Shown here one piece after another: positions 10,035-18,103 of a stretch of DNA of 41,815 nucleotides. Every line of letters begins with the position of its first letter. Positions within the stretch are counted from its first letter, which is position 1. The notes beneath the pieces were generated by a model. That model searched no databases. It was not told the origin of the DNA and was given only the letters and a program-made list of their open reading frames with translations. Source of the stretch: Qaidamihabitans albus (GTDB lineage: Bacteria; Actinomycetota; Actinomycetes; Mycobacteriales; Pseudonocardiaceae); assembly GCF_016464705.1 (NCBI RefSeq), contig NZ_JAEHOB010000001.1, positions 597,214-639,028 of the forward strand, in the 5' to 3' direction. The position numbers were made by a program, and so were the translations under genes.

Positions 10035-11422
10035 GTGACCAAGCCGACCACCAACAACGTGGGTATCCCGGTCGCCAGTGACAACGATTCACTGACGGTG
10101 GGAGCCAAAGGTCCGGTCCTGCTGCAAGACCACTACCTCATCGAGAAGAACGCGCAGTTCAACCGCGAGCGCGTACCGGAGCGCGTGGTGCACGCCAAGG
10201 GCGGCGGTGTTCCAGCCGGGCACCCGCACCGAGAGCCTCGTCCGGTTCTCCACGGTGGCCGGTGAGCTCGGCTCCCCGGACACCTGGCGCGACCCGCGCG
10301 GCTTCGCGGTGAAGTTCTACACCTCGCAGGGCAACTACGACATCGTCGGCAACAACACCCCGGTGTTCTTCATCCGCGACCCGATCAAGTTCCCGGACTT
10401 CATCCGGTCGCAGAAGCGGCGTGCCGACAACCACCTGCGTGACCACGACATGCAGTGGGAACTTCTGGACCCCTGCGCCCGGAGTCGGCGCACCAGGTCA
10501 CCTGGCTGATGGGCGACCGCGGCATCCCGAAGACCTGGCGCCACATGAACGGCTACGGCTCGCACACCTACCGCTGGGAGAACGCGGGCGGCGAGAAGTT
10601 TCTGGGTCAAGTACCACTTCAAGACCGACAGGGCATCGACTCCTGACCCAGGACGAGGCCGACCAGCTCGCGGGCGGCGACGCCGACCACCACATCCGCG
10701 ACCTGTGGACCGCGATCGAGAAGGGTGAGCACCCGAGCTGGACGCCCTACGTCCAGGTCATGCCGTACGAGGACGCCGCGGACTACCGGTTCAACCCGTT
10801 CGGCCTGACCAAGGTGTGGCCGCACGGCGACTACCCGCTGATCAAGGTCGGCCGGTGGGTGCTGGACCGCAACCCGTCGAACTACTTCGCGGAGATCGAG
10901 CAGGCCTCCTTCGAGCCCTCGAACCTGGTGCCGGGCATCGGCCCTTCGCCGGACAAGATGCTGCAGGGCCGCCTGTTCGCCTACGCCGACGCGCACCGCT
11001 ACCGGATCGGCACCAACTACACGCAGCTGCCGGTCAACGCCGCCAGGTCCGAGGTGAGCAGCTACTCCAAGGACGGTGCGATGCGGTACAGGAATCCGGG
11101 TGACCCGGTGTACGCGCCGAACACCGCAGGCGGCCCGCACGCCGACGCGGCGCTGGCCTCGGAGACCGCGTCGACCTACGGCGTGGACGACGAGGTGATC
11201 CGCTCGGCCTACAAGCCGCATGCCGAGGACGACGACTTCGGCCAGGCTGGCACGCTGGTGCGCGATGTGATGGACGACGCTCAGCGGGAGCGGCTCGCCC
11301 AGAACATCATCGGCCACGCCGGCAAGGGCGTTTCCCCGCCCGTGCTGGAGCGGGTCTTCGAGTACTGGCGCAACGTCGACAAGGCGCTCGGCGACAAGGT
11401 GGCCGACGCCTTCCAGAAGTAA
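10035..11422 (+). pseudogene. katA: Monofunctional heme catalase, disrupted by multiple frameshifts
   Basis: A clade-type catalase that would convert hydrogen peroxide to water and oxygen. The N-terminus runs to the catalytic histidine motif RVVHAKG. There, about 18-20 residues (the family's AFGxFEVT...TKA segment) are missing at 10203-10210 with a change of frame. Conserved sequence continues ([35 protein letters not shown]). An extra A at about 10460, an extra C at about 10472, an extra T at about 10600, a missing C at about 10630 and a missing T at about 10641 then shift the frame repeatedly. The region from about 10645 to the TAA is intact and includes the heme region RLFAYADAHRYR. Residues outside the lesions remain conserved, so this is either a very recent pseudogene or local sequence error. 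Confidence 0.88.
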
Positions 11423-11804
11423 CCACCGCTCCCGCCACGGGCCGCTGCGCGTGTGTGAGGAGTGGTCGTTGCGACAAACGTGGGCGAATTACACCGTTGT
11501 CGTCCAGCTGACACGCGTGCACCACAGGGTGATGAAGGTAAACGATCACCGATTACACCTGTGTGAGTTACCCAGCTGTGCCAAAGAGTGAGCAGATCAC
11601 AGTGTGCGATTTCCCGCCCGGGTTATGTTGATCTTCCGAGGGATCGGCAAGTGGCGCCGGTTCATCAATTGCGGGGCCTTCTTGCGAATTGAATTCGGCA
11701 CGTAAGGTCCGGAAAACTGCCTGTCCCGGTGATCGGCTGGTGGCCGATCTACACGGTTGGTATTCATTTCCCGTCAGGTCTTACGAGGGCCGGGAGGTAA
11801 ATGA
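11423..11804 (+). promoter_or_regulatory. Intergenic region and leader before the secreted protein
   Basis: This 382-bp stretch is AT-richer than its neighbours. It contains short inverted repeats, for example GGTGAT...ATCACC near 11529-11552, and several GTGA/TCAC half-sites. None has the exact TGTGA-N6-TCACA spacing of a Crp site. A GGGAGGT ribosome binding site precedes ATG 11805. No RNA gene or ORF is recognised. It probably holds a regulated promoter and a long 5' leader. Confidence 0.4.
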
Positions 11805-12332
11805 ATGAAAGGCAGGATTGTCCGCACGATCGCGGCACTGGCCGCCGGGGCGATGCTCACGGTGACCGGGTCCGGCGTCGCTGCGGCTGAGGGTGGCAAG
11901 GGCGCCTCCAGTACGGAGGCCGCCGGCGCCCAGGTGCTGGAACTGCGGGACGAGCTGACCAGGTCCGCCTACGCCGGCGACGTCGGCGCCACGCAGGACA
12001 CGCTCGCCAGGCTCGACCCGATGCTGGCCGATCTGGCTGCCGGCGAGCGCTTCTCCATTCAGGCCGAAGCCAAGGAGCAGGCCGGTACGGCACATGAGCA
12101 GGCAAAAGAGGTGGCGAGGCTGCTGGCCGACCCGACCGCGACGCCGCGCCAGGCGCCCGACCTGCCGCTGCCGGAGATCCCCGATCTGCCCCCGCCGCTC
12201 GACGTGGTCAGCAACCTGCTGAAGAGCGTGCTTTCGGCCGTGACCGGGTTGCTCTCCGGGTTGCTCGGCGGCGGAGTGCCCGCGCTCCCGGTGCCGGAGG
12301 TGCCCGAAGTGCCGGAGGTGCCGGCGCCCTGA
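11805..12332 (+). CDS. Secreted protein with proline-rich tail, unknown function
   Basis: The 175-residue protein has a Sec signal peptide (positively charged start, hydrophobic core, cleavage near AAAE at about residue 28). A helical region (about 35-105) is followed by a proline/leucine segment and a C-terminal VPEVPEVPEV repeat. No catalytic domain is visible. Export to the cell surface or medium is likely. Monocistronic, with a strong ribosome binding site and a strong terminator downstream. The family is not recognised. Confidence 0.75.
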   Translation: MKGRIVRTIAALAAGAMLTVTGSGVAAAEGGKGASSTEAAGAQVLELRDELTRSAYAGDVGATQDTLARLDPMLADLAAGERFSIQAEAKEQAGTAHEQAKEVARLLADPTATPRQAPDLPLPEIPDLPPPLDVVSNLLKSVLSAVTGLLSGLLGGGVPALPVPEVPEVPEVPAP

Positions 12333-12365
12333 GCCGGTTCGAAAACCAACTGAATATGAGGGGGG

Positions 12366-12403
12366 TCGGAATCCGGCGCGGAATCGCTTCCGCGCCGGAT
12401 TCC
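12366..12403. terminator. Strong hairpin terminator between converging genes
   Basis: A perfect 17-bp stem (starting CGGAATCCGGCGCGGAA) with a TCGC tetraloop lies between the secreted protein gene and the converging esterase gene, whose stop is 2 bp away. It is followed by CTATTTCG on the plus strand and probably terminates both transcripts. Confidence 0.85.
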
Positions 12404-12404
12404 G

Positions 12405-13472
12405 CTATTTCGATTCGACGGCCGCCTTGTGGCTGAGCCCCATCCGGAGTGCCCCGGCGGCCTCTGCGGTGGCCTCGGCAAAACGCCTGCCGATGCCGAG
12501 GAAATTGACGTAACCGTGAATGAGATCGCTCTGCCTGCTCAGCGCGACGGGCACTCCCGCGGCGGCCAGCCGGGCGGCGTAGGACTCGCCCTCGTCGCGC
12601 AGCGGGTCGAACCCCGCCGTCGCGATGTACGCGGGCGGCAGCCCGGCCAGCCGCGCCGACATCAGCGGCGAGAGCCGTGGGTCCTTCCGGTCCACGCCCT
12701 CCGGCGCGTAGTGGTCGAGGAACCACGTCATGTGCTCGTCGGTCAGGAACAGGCCCTCCCCGAACAGCTCCCTGGACCGTCGGCGCACGGTGGCGTCGAC
12801 GCCGGGGTAGAACAGCAGCTGGAACGCGGGAGCCGGCCCGCCGCGCTGGGTCGTGACCTGCGCGGTGACCGCGGCGAGGTTGCCGCCCGCGCTGTCCCCG
12901 CCCACCGCGATCCGGTCCGGATCGGCGCCGAGCTCGGTCGCCTTGGCGTGCGCGTAGTCGAACGCGGTCAGCGCGTCCTCCTGTGCGGCCGGGAACGGGT
13001 GCTCGGGGGCGAGCCGGTACTCCACCGAGAGCACGCGGACCCCGGCATGAACGGCGAGGTAGCGCGCCGTGTTGTCGTGGCTCCGGCGACTGCCGACCAC
13101 CCAGCCGCCGCCGTGGTAGAAGACCAGCAGTCCCGATTCCCCGGGCAGCCCTTGCGGCGTGTAGAGCGTCGCAGGCAGCTCGCCGTGCTCGGCCGGGACG
13201 GACACCTCCCTGGTGTGCACCGGCTCGATCGGCTTGCCGCTCACCAGGTGCCGTGAGATGTCGACGCCCGCTCGCGACTCCTCCACGGAGGCGCCCACGA
13301 GCGAGGTGCCGGAGAGTTGTTGGAGCCGGAGCAGCAGCTGCGCGTCGAGCGCCAGCTCTTGCCCGTCGATCCGGATCGGCCTGCCCGCGACCAGCCGGCG
13401 CAGTGGCCTGGGCAGCGCGTACAGCAGCTGCGCAGCCCCGGCCTGAACCCGGACCTGCAACGGTATCGACAT
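12405..13472 (-). CDS. HSL-family alpha/beta hydrolase (esterase/lipase)
   Basis: The 355-residue alpha/beta hydrolase belongs to the hormone-sensitive lipase family. The oxyanion motif HGGGW is followed later by the nucleophile elbow GDSAGG, an acid in DPLRDEG and a C-terminal histidine in LIHGYVNF. Such enzymes hydrolyse short- to medium-chain esters. ATG 13472 is chosen because AGGAGG sits 6 nt upstream. GTG 13487 lies before that site and is unlikely. It converges on the secreted protein gene. The physiological substrate is unknown. Confidence 0.9.
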   Translation of the reverse strand: MSIPLQVRVQAGAAQLLYALPRPLRRLVAGRPIRIDGQELALDAQLLLRLQQLSGTSLVGASVEESRAGVDISRHLVSGKPIEPVHTREVSVPAEHGELPATLYTPQGLPGESGLLVFYHGGGWVVGSRRSHDNTARYLAVHAGVRVLSVEYRLAPEHPFPAAQEDALTAFDYAHAKATELGADPDRIAVGGDSAGGNLAAVTAQVTTQRGGPAPAFQLLFYPGVDATVRRRSRELFGEGLFLTDEHMTWFLDHYAPEGVDRKDPRLSPLMSARLAGLPPAYIATAGFDPLRDEGESYAARLAAAGVPVALSRQSDLIHGYVNFLGIGRRFAEATAEAAGALRMGLSHKAAVESK

Positions 13473-13584
13473 GTCTCCTCCTGTCACCGGTGATCGGTCC
13501 TGACGTTACTAACCGGTAGCCCGGCTGCCAACTGTGCCGGGTGTCCCCGCGCACCGAGCTGGCCCTCGACCTAACTGGAAGGTC

Positions 13585-13590
13585 TAGCCT
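13585..13590 (+). promoter_or_regulatory. -10 box of a leaderless mRNA
   Basis: TAGCCT ends 7 nt before GTG 13598, placing transcription start at or next to the start codon. This argues for 13598 rather than the upstream GTG at 13541 as the start of the FMN reductase. Confidence 0.5.
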
Positions 13591-13597
13591 CGGGAGC

Positions 13598-14173
13598 GTG
13601 ACTTCGACAGCTGGGATCAAGGTGCTCGGTATCGGCGGCTCGCTGCGCGACGGTTCACAGTCCGAGCGCGCGCTCCGCATCGCGCTGGCCGGGGCGGCCG
13701 AGGCAGGCGCCACCACGTCGGCGGTCACCGGCGGTGGACTCGCGCTGCCGTTCTACGACGCGGGCGACGCGGAGCGCTCGGGCGGCGCCACCGAGCTGAT
13801 CGAGGCCGTGCGGCACGCCGACGGGCTGATCGTGGTTTCGCCTGGCTACCACGGCGCCATGTCCGGGCTGGTCAAGAACGCACTGGACTATGTCGAGGAC
13901 CTGCGTTCGGACGTCCGCCCCTATCTCGCCGGCCGCGCGGTGGGTGTGATCGCCGTCGCACACGGCTGGCAGGCCGCGGTGACCACGCTCACGCAGCTCC
14001 GCACGATAGCGCACGCGCTGCGCGGCTGGCCGACGCCGCTCGGCGGGGCGGTCAACACGGCCGAGGTGAAGTTCGACGAGTCGGGCGGCGCCTCGGAGGA
14101 GAAAGTCGTCGACAACCTGCGGCTGATCGGCCGCCAGGTCACCGAGTTCGGGCAGGCTCAGCGGGCGCTCTAG
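13598..14173 (+). CDS. NADPH-dependent FMN reductase family protein
   Basis: The 191-residue flavodoxin-like protein has the phosphate-binding start GIGGSLRDGSQSERAL and the conserved SPGYHGAMSGLVKNALDYVEDL of NADPH-dependent FMN/quinone reductases. It would reduce FMN, quinones or chromate in the cytoplasm. Neighbours with redox roles (catR-katA, ohr, dps) suggest a part in oxidant defence, which is inference. GTG 13598 is supported by an optimally placed -10 box. A longer GTG start at 13541 is possible but adds an atypical N-terminus. Confidence 0.88.
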   Translation: MTSTAGIKVLGIGGSLRDGSQSERALRIALAGAAEAGATTSAVTGGGLALPFYDAGDAERSGGATELIEAVRHADGLIVVSPGYHGAMSGLVKNALDYVEDLRSDVRPYLAGRAVGVIAVAHGWQAAVTTLTQLRTIAHALRGWPTPLGGAVNTAEVKFDESGGASEEKVVDNLRLIGRQVTEFGQAQRAL

Positions 14174-14315
14174 GTTGTTTCGCCGGGTACCGGTCCGGGT
14201 AGTCAGGGTGTGATGTCCGCGACCTGCGGGCAATGTCGTGAATGTCGTGCGAACCTTCGTGGTTGACCGGGCTAGGAGCCCGAACGGGCACCGCCTACCG
14301 AGAGGACCCCGGACA

Positions 14316-14741
14316 ATGGCAGATGCGATCTACACAGCCGAAGCGACCGCCCGCGGCGACGGGCGCAACGGCGAGGTGACCTCTTCGGACGGCGTGGTCG
14401 ACGAGAAGCTCGCCGTGCCGCAGGAGATGGGCGGGCCTGGTGGCTCGTTCACCAACCCGGAGCAGCTGTTCGCCGCGGGGTACGCCGCGTGCTTCCACAG
14501 CGCGTTGCAGGCGGCCGCCCGGCAGTCGGAGGTGCAGCTGAAGGACTCCGAGGTCACCGCGAAGGTCGGCATCGGCAAGACCGAGGGCGGCAAGTTCGCG
14601 CTTTCGGTGGAGCTGAACTCCGCGCTACCCGGAATGGAGCAGGGACAGGCCGACGAGCTGGTCGCCCAGGCCCACCAGCTGTGCCCGTACTCGAATGCCA
14701 CTCGCGGCAACATCGTGGTCGAGGTCACCGCCACGACCTGA
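14316..14741 (+). CDS. ohr: Organic hydroperoxide resistance protein Ohr
   Basis: The 141-residue OsmC/Ohr-family thiol peroxidase reduces organic and lipid hydroperoxides with dihydrolipoyl thiols. Both redox cysteines are present: peroxidatic C59 in AACFHSAL and resolving C123 in QLCPYSNATRGN. The N-terminal YTAEATARG and SLxNPEQLF-like stretch FTNPEQLF are typical. ATG 14316 is preceded by AGAGGA. The gene lies upstream of dps in the same direction (31-bp gap), suggesting a small peroxide/iron defence operon. No OhrR gene is in the window. Confidence 0.95.
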   Translation: MADAIYTAEATARGDGRNGEVTSSDGVVDEKLAVPQEMGGPGGSFTNPEQLFAAGYAACFHSALQAAARQSEVQLKDSEVTAKVGIGKTEGGKFALSVELNSALPGMEQGQADELVAQAHQLCPYSNATRGNIVVEVTATT

Positions 14742-14772
14742 CGGCCCTACCTCAGCACAGAGAGGACGGATC

Positions 14773-15249
14773 ATGGCCAAGTCTCCGATCACCAGCCCGC
14801 TCAACGAGAGCGACAAGGAGCACACCGCCAGCGTGCTCCAGTCCACCCTGGTGGACCTGATCGATCTCTCGCTGATCGGCAAGCAGGCACACTGGAACGT
14901 CGTCGGCAGGCACTTCCGCAGCGTGCATCTTCAGCTCGACGAGCTGGTCAGCGCCGCGCGCGGCTTCACCGACGACGTCGCCGAGCGCGCCAACGCCATC
15001 GGCGTGTCGCCCAACGGCAAGGCGAAGACGGTCGTGGAGAGCACGGGACTGCCCGAGTACCCGGACAACTGGCAGTCGGCCGAGGCGACCATCGAGCGCA
15101 TCGTGGAGGCGCTCGGCCAGGTCATCAAGCGCCTGCGGGCCGGCATCGACGAGACCGACAAGAGCGACCTGGTCACCCAGGACCTGCTGATCGAGATCGC
15201 CCAGGAGCTGGAGAAGCAGCACTGGATGTGGCAGGCGCAGCAGACCTGA
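14773..15249 (+). CDS. dps: Dps family ferritin-like DNA protection protein
   Basis: The 158-residue Dps protein forms dodecamers that oxidise Fe(II) using peroxide, store the iron and can protect DNA. The interfacial ferroxidase ligands are visible as H40 (KQAHWNV), H52 and D56 in HLQLDE. A lysine-poor N-terminus suggests limited DNA binding, which is inference. The ATG is preceded by AGAGGA. Probably co-transcribed with ohr and ended by the hairpin at 15266-15294. Confidence 0.94.
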   Translation: MAKSPITSPLNESDKEHTASVLQSTLVDLIDLSLIGKQAHWNVVGRHFRSVHLQLDELVSAARGFTDDVAERANAIGVSPNGKAKTVVESTGLPEYPDNWQSAEATIERIVEALGQVIKRLRAGIDETDKSDLVTQDLLIEIAQELEKQHWMWQAQQT

Positions 15250-15265
15250 CGGTGACGGGACGGAC

Positions 15266-15294
15266 CCCCGCACCGCGCGGCAGCCGGTGCGGGG
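15266..15294. terminator. Terminator hairpin between dps and S9 peptidase
   Basis: A 10-bp perfect stem CCCCGCACCG/CGGTGCGGGG with a 9-nt loop lies between converging genes. The S9 peptidase stop codon is 4 bp beyond it. It probably works in both directions. Confidence 0.75.
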
Positions 15295-15297
15295 ATC

Positions 15298-17139
15298 TCA
15301 CGGTGCGCGGACCGCTCGCAGCGCGAAGTGCACCTCGATGGCGGTCTGCCTGATCGTCTCGGCGATCACCAGCGAGCCGTGCCCGGCGTCGTAGCGGTAG
15401 AACTCGTACGGCACCTCGCGCGCGGCCAGCCTGGTGAGGTAGTTCTCGATCTGCCGGATGGGGCAGCGCGGATCGTTGTCGCCGGCGAGCACGAGCACGG
15501 GCGCCCGCACCGCGTCGACGTAGCTGATCGGCGAGCACTCGTCGTAGACCGCGGGGATGTCGGCCGGCGAGCCGCCGAACAGGGCCCGGTCGAACGAACG
15601 GAGCTGCTCCATCTCGTCCTCGTACGCGGCCACGTAGTCGGCGACGGGCACCGCCGCGACGCCGGCCGCCCAGCGGTCCGGCTGGGTGCCGAGGGCGAGC
15701 AGGGTGAGGTAGCCGCCCCAGGAGGCGCCGCTCACCACGCACCGGGCCGGGTCCGCGAGGCCGTCGGCGACCACCTGGTCGTAGACGGCGGCGACATCCT
15801 CCAACTCGGTCAGCCCTGGGCGTCCCTCGATGGCGTCGCGCCAGGTGGAGCCGTAGCCGGTCGAGCCGCGGTAGTTCACCTCGATCACCGCGAAACCGGC
15901 GTCCAGCCACACCGCGCGGTAGGCGGAGAACCGGTCCTCGTCGGCGGCGTGCGGACCGCCGTGGAGCACGAACACGGTCGGCAACGGTCCTTCGGCGCCC
16001 GCGGGCTCGGAGACCAGCGCGTGGATCCGGCCGCCGGGGCCATCGGCGAAGACGTCGGTCACCGGTAGTGACGCGGGCGCGCGTTCGCCAGGTGGTTCGA
16101 GCAGGATCCGGTCGGTTCCGTCGTGGCTCCTCACGCGGATCGCCGGCGGCCGCGCCGCACTCGACCACGAGTACTCGATGGCGCCGTCGGGCCGCACGCC
16201 CGCGCCACCGATCCGGCCGGGTGGCGTCTCCAGCGCGGTCAGCTCACCGGTTCCCAGGTCGTAGCGATACAGCGAGCTGCGCGCCTGGTGGAAGTGCACC
16301 ACCAGCAGCGCGCTCGCGTCCGGGTACCAGTCACCGGCGACCTCGCCCGGCAGGCCGAGGTCGATCTCGCTCTCGGTGTCCGCCTCGACGTCCCAGATCA
16401 GCAGCTCCTCGCGGCCGTGGCGCTCGTGCGAAAGGAGCAGCCTGCAGTCGCCGTGCCGCGGTGAGAACGCCAGTGCCGCGAGGCCCTTGCCCTCGCCGTC
16501 CCACTTCTCGGCGACCGTGGCGAAGGTCTCGCAGTCCAGCACGCGCACCGCGGGGTGGCGGGAGTCGCCGTGCTCGGAGTGCGACATGGCGAGCAGCCGC
16601 TCGTCCCGCGAGAGTGCCGCGACATCGGCGTCGTGCTCGCTGGCGTAGAAGCGGGTGGTCTCGCCGCCGCGGTGGGCGTATAGCGAGCTGCCGTCGTCGG
16701 TGGAAACCCCGGCCGCGACGATGCGGTGGCCGATCTCCAGTCCCGCCGGATACCCGTCCGGCACGCCGGGCACGCCTGCCACGGGCGCGGCCCCTCCGGT
16801 GAACGGCTCCCGCACCCAGCGGCCGAACTCGTCGCCGTCGGTGTCGTCGAACCACCAGATCCACTGCCCGTCCGGCGACGACGTGGCGTGCAGGGTGCCG
16901 TTCGGGCGGTCGGTGACCTGGCGGTGCGTGTCCGCCGCCCGGTCCCAGGCGTAGATCTCCCAGACGCCGCTGGCGTTGGACACGTAGAGGTTCGCGTCCG
17001 GTGCGTCGATCGCCCAGTCGGGCACCGACATCCGTGCCGCGTGGAACCGTGCCCGCCAGCGGGCTTCGGCGTCCGCATCGGTGAAGAGCTGGTCAGGGAC
17101 CTGTGCAGGCGGATGCGAGGAAGCTTGCTGTGTGGTCAC
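15298..17139 (-). CDS. S9 family prolyl oligopeptidase-like serine peptidase
   Basis: The 613-residue protein has a beta-propeller-like N-terminal region (about 40-330) with repeated WxxxD-type blades, and a C-terminal alpha/beta hydrolase domain. The catalytic triad is visible as Ser in GASWGGYL, Asp in AGDNDPRCP and His in YDAGHG. Such enzymes cleave short peptides, typically as dipeptidyl or acylaminoacyl peptidases. No signal peptide is seen, so it is probably cytoplasmic. The GTG start is preceded by an AGGA-type site. It is divergent from the methyltransferase gene with overlapping -10 boxes in the 34-bp gap. Confidence 0.93.
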   Translation of the reverse strand: MTTQQASSHPPAQVPDQLFTDADAEARWRARFHAARMSVPDWAIDAPDANLYVSNASGVWEIYAWDRAADTHRQVTDRPNGTLHATSSPDGQWIWWFDDTDGDEFGRWVREPFTGGAAPVAGVPGVPDGYPAGLEIGHRIVAAGVSTDDGSSLYAHRGGETTRFYASEHDADVAALSRDERLLAMSHSEHGDSRHPAVRVLDCETFATVAEKWDGEGKGLAALAFSPRHGDCRLLLSHERHGREELLIWDVEADTESEIDLGLPGEVAGDWYPDASALLVVHFHQARSSLYRYDLGTGELTALETPPGRIGGAGVRPDGAIEYSWSSAARPPAIRVRSHDGTDRILLEPPGERAPASLPVTDVFADGPGGRIHALVSEPAGAEGPLPTVFVLHGGPHAADEDRFSAYRAVWLDAGFAVIEVNYRGSTGYGSTWRDAIEGRPGLTELEDVAAVYDQVVADGLADPARCVVSGASWGGYLTLLALGTQPDRWAAGVAAVPVADYVAAYEDEMEQLRSFDRALFGGSPADIPAVYDECSPISYVDAVRAPVLVLAGDNDPRCPIRQIENYLTRLAAREVPYEFYRYDAGHGSLVIAETIRQTAIEVHFALRAVRAP

Positions 17140-17160
17140 CCCACGATCCTGCCAGGTCCG

Positions 17161-17167
17161 TAGGGTA
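17161..17167. promoter_or_regulatory. Overlapping divergent -10 boxes
   Basis: The heptamer TAGGGTA reads TAGGGT on the plus strand, 7 nt before GTG 17174, and TACCCT on the minus strand, about 22 nt before GTG 17139. One symmetric element could therefore serve both the leaderless methyltransferase gene and the S9 peptidase gene, so their transcription may compete. Confidence 0.45.
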
Positions 17168-17173
17168 AGGGGC

Positions 17174-17905
17174 GTGCTGGAGGGTTACGCGCCGGAGACC
17201 GCCGGTTTCGTGCTGCCGTTGCTGGGTTCCGGGATGTGCGTGCTCGATGTCGGTTGCGGCCGCGGCTCGGTCACACTGAGTCTTGGCACGGCGGTCCACC
17301 CGGTGTACGCGCTCGGGGTCGACGCCGATCCGGAGCAGCTCGCCTTCGCGCGGACGGCCGCACGGCGTGCCTCGGTGTCCACAGTGGACTTCGTTGCGGC
17401 AGTGCCGCATGCACTGCCGTTGCCGCGTGGTTCGGTCGATGTGGTGTTCTCCCACGCGCTGCTCGAACACGTCCCCGCGCCGCTCGACGTGCTCGCCGAG
17501 TTCGCCAGGGTGCTGCGGCCGGGAGGTACCCTTGCACTGTCCACGGCGGACTGGAGCAGGGCGAAGCTGCGGCCCAAGACGGCGAACGTCGATGCGGCCT
17601 TGCGTGGCCAGTACCTGCTGCACCGGCGGGCGGGAGGCGACCCGTTCGCGGGCAGACGGGTGGGCGAGTGGGTCCAGCGCGCGGGCTTCCGTGACGTCCG
17701 CAGCCGGGCCCGGCACCACGAGGGGATCGGCTACCGGGAGCTCGCCCGGAGCGTGGAGGAACGGCTCGCGGCGGCGGTCCAGTCGCCCGTCGGGGAGCGC
17801 GACCCGCAGCTCGCGAGTGCGGCGCGGTCGGCGTGGATGTGGGTGCGCGGCGGTGGCGGGGACTTCAGCCAGTGCTGGGTGGAGGTCCTGGCCCGTCGTG
17901 AGTGA
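17174..17905 (+). CDS. SAM-dependent methyltransferase
   Basis: The 243-residue class I methyltransferase shows motif I VLDVGCGRGSVTLSL (about residues 24-38), an acidic residue binding the SAM ribose in GVDADPEQ and the post-motif HVPAPLDVLAEFARVLRPGG typical of the UbiE/Methyltransf_11 type. The target is unknown. GTG 17174 is chosen because TAGGGT lies 7 nt upstream and upstream codons run into the S9 gene. Its TGA stop lies inside palindromic repeat copy C. Confidence 0.88.
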   Translation: MLEGYAPETAGFVLPLLGSGMCVLDVGCGRGSVTLSLGTAVHPVYALGVDADPEQLAFARTAARRASVSTVDFVAAVPHALPLPRGSVDVVFSHALLEHVPAPLDVLAEFARVLRPGGTLALSTADWSRAKLRPKTANVDAALRGQYLLHRRAGGDPFAGRRVGEWVQRAGFRDVRSRARHHEGIGYRELARSVEERLAAAVQSPVGERDPQLASAARSAWMWVRGGGGDFSQCWVEVLARRE

Positions 17906-17939
17906 GGAGTCGAGTTCTCACTCGCGTGCGCACTCACGA
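17896..17939. repeat. 44-bp palindromic repeat, copy C
   Basis: Outer arms pair over 9 bp (TCGTGAGTG/CACTCACGA), with an inner CGAG/CTCG pair. It contains the methyltransferase stop codon and faces the converging tRNA-Pro transcription unit. Confidence 0.85.
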
Positions 17940-17954
17940 GGGCAAACGAGAGAG

Positions 17955-17983
17955 GCCCTGCTCGCGTCATCCGCGGGCAGGGC
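17955..17983 (-). terminator. Terminator of tRNA-Pro
   Basis: A 12-bp stem with one G-T pair (GCCCTGCTCGCG/CGCGGGCAGGGC) and a 5-nt loop starts 17 bp beyond the tRNA 3' end. It is followed on the minus strand by CTCTCTCGTTT, a short pyrimidine/T-rich tail. Confidence 0.75.
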
Positions 17984-18000
17984 CCCTCTCAGCTCTTGCG

Positions 18001-18074
18001 TCGGGGTGGCGGGATTTGAACCCACGACCTCCTCGACCCGAACGAGGCACGCTACCAAGCTGCGCCACACCCCG
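18001..18074 (-). tRNA. tRNA-Pro (anticodon CGG)
   Basis: A 74-nt cloverleaf: 7-bp acceptor CGGGGTG/CACCCCG with discriminator A, D-arm with GGCGCAGCTTGGTAGC, anticodon stem CCTCG/CGAGG around the loop TTCGGGT (anticodon CGG) and T-arm with GGTTCAAATCC. CCA is not encoded. It reads CCG proline codons, abundant in this genome. Confidence 0.97.
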
Positions 18075-18103
18075 ATGTGTTCCTTAACGGGTCGCCACAG
18101 AGT

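Noticed and set aside
11529-11620. Crp-type sites upstream of the secreted protein gene
   Set aside because: GTGA and TCAC half-sites are present, but the pair GTGA-GCAGA-TCAC has a 5-nt spacer instead of 6 and other pairs are incomplete.
11640-11804. ydaO-type cyclic-di-AMP riboswitch before a secreted protein gene
   Set aside because: The context fits actinobacterial wall hydrolase leaders, but I could not find the conserved ydaO sequence blocks, and the protein is not a hydrolase.
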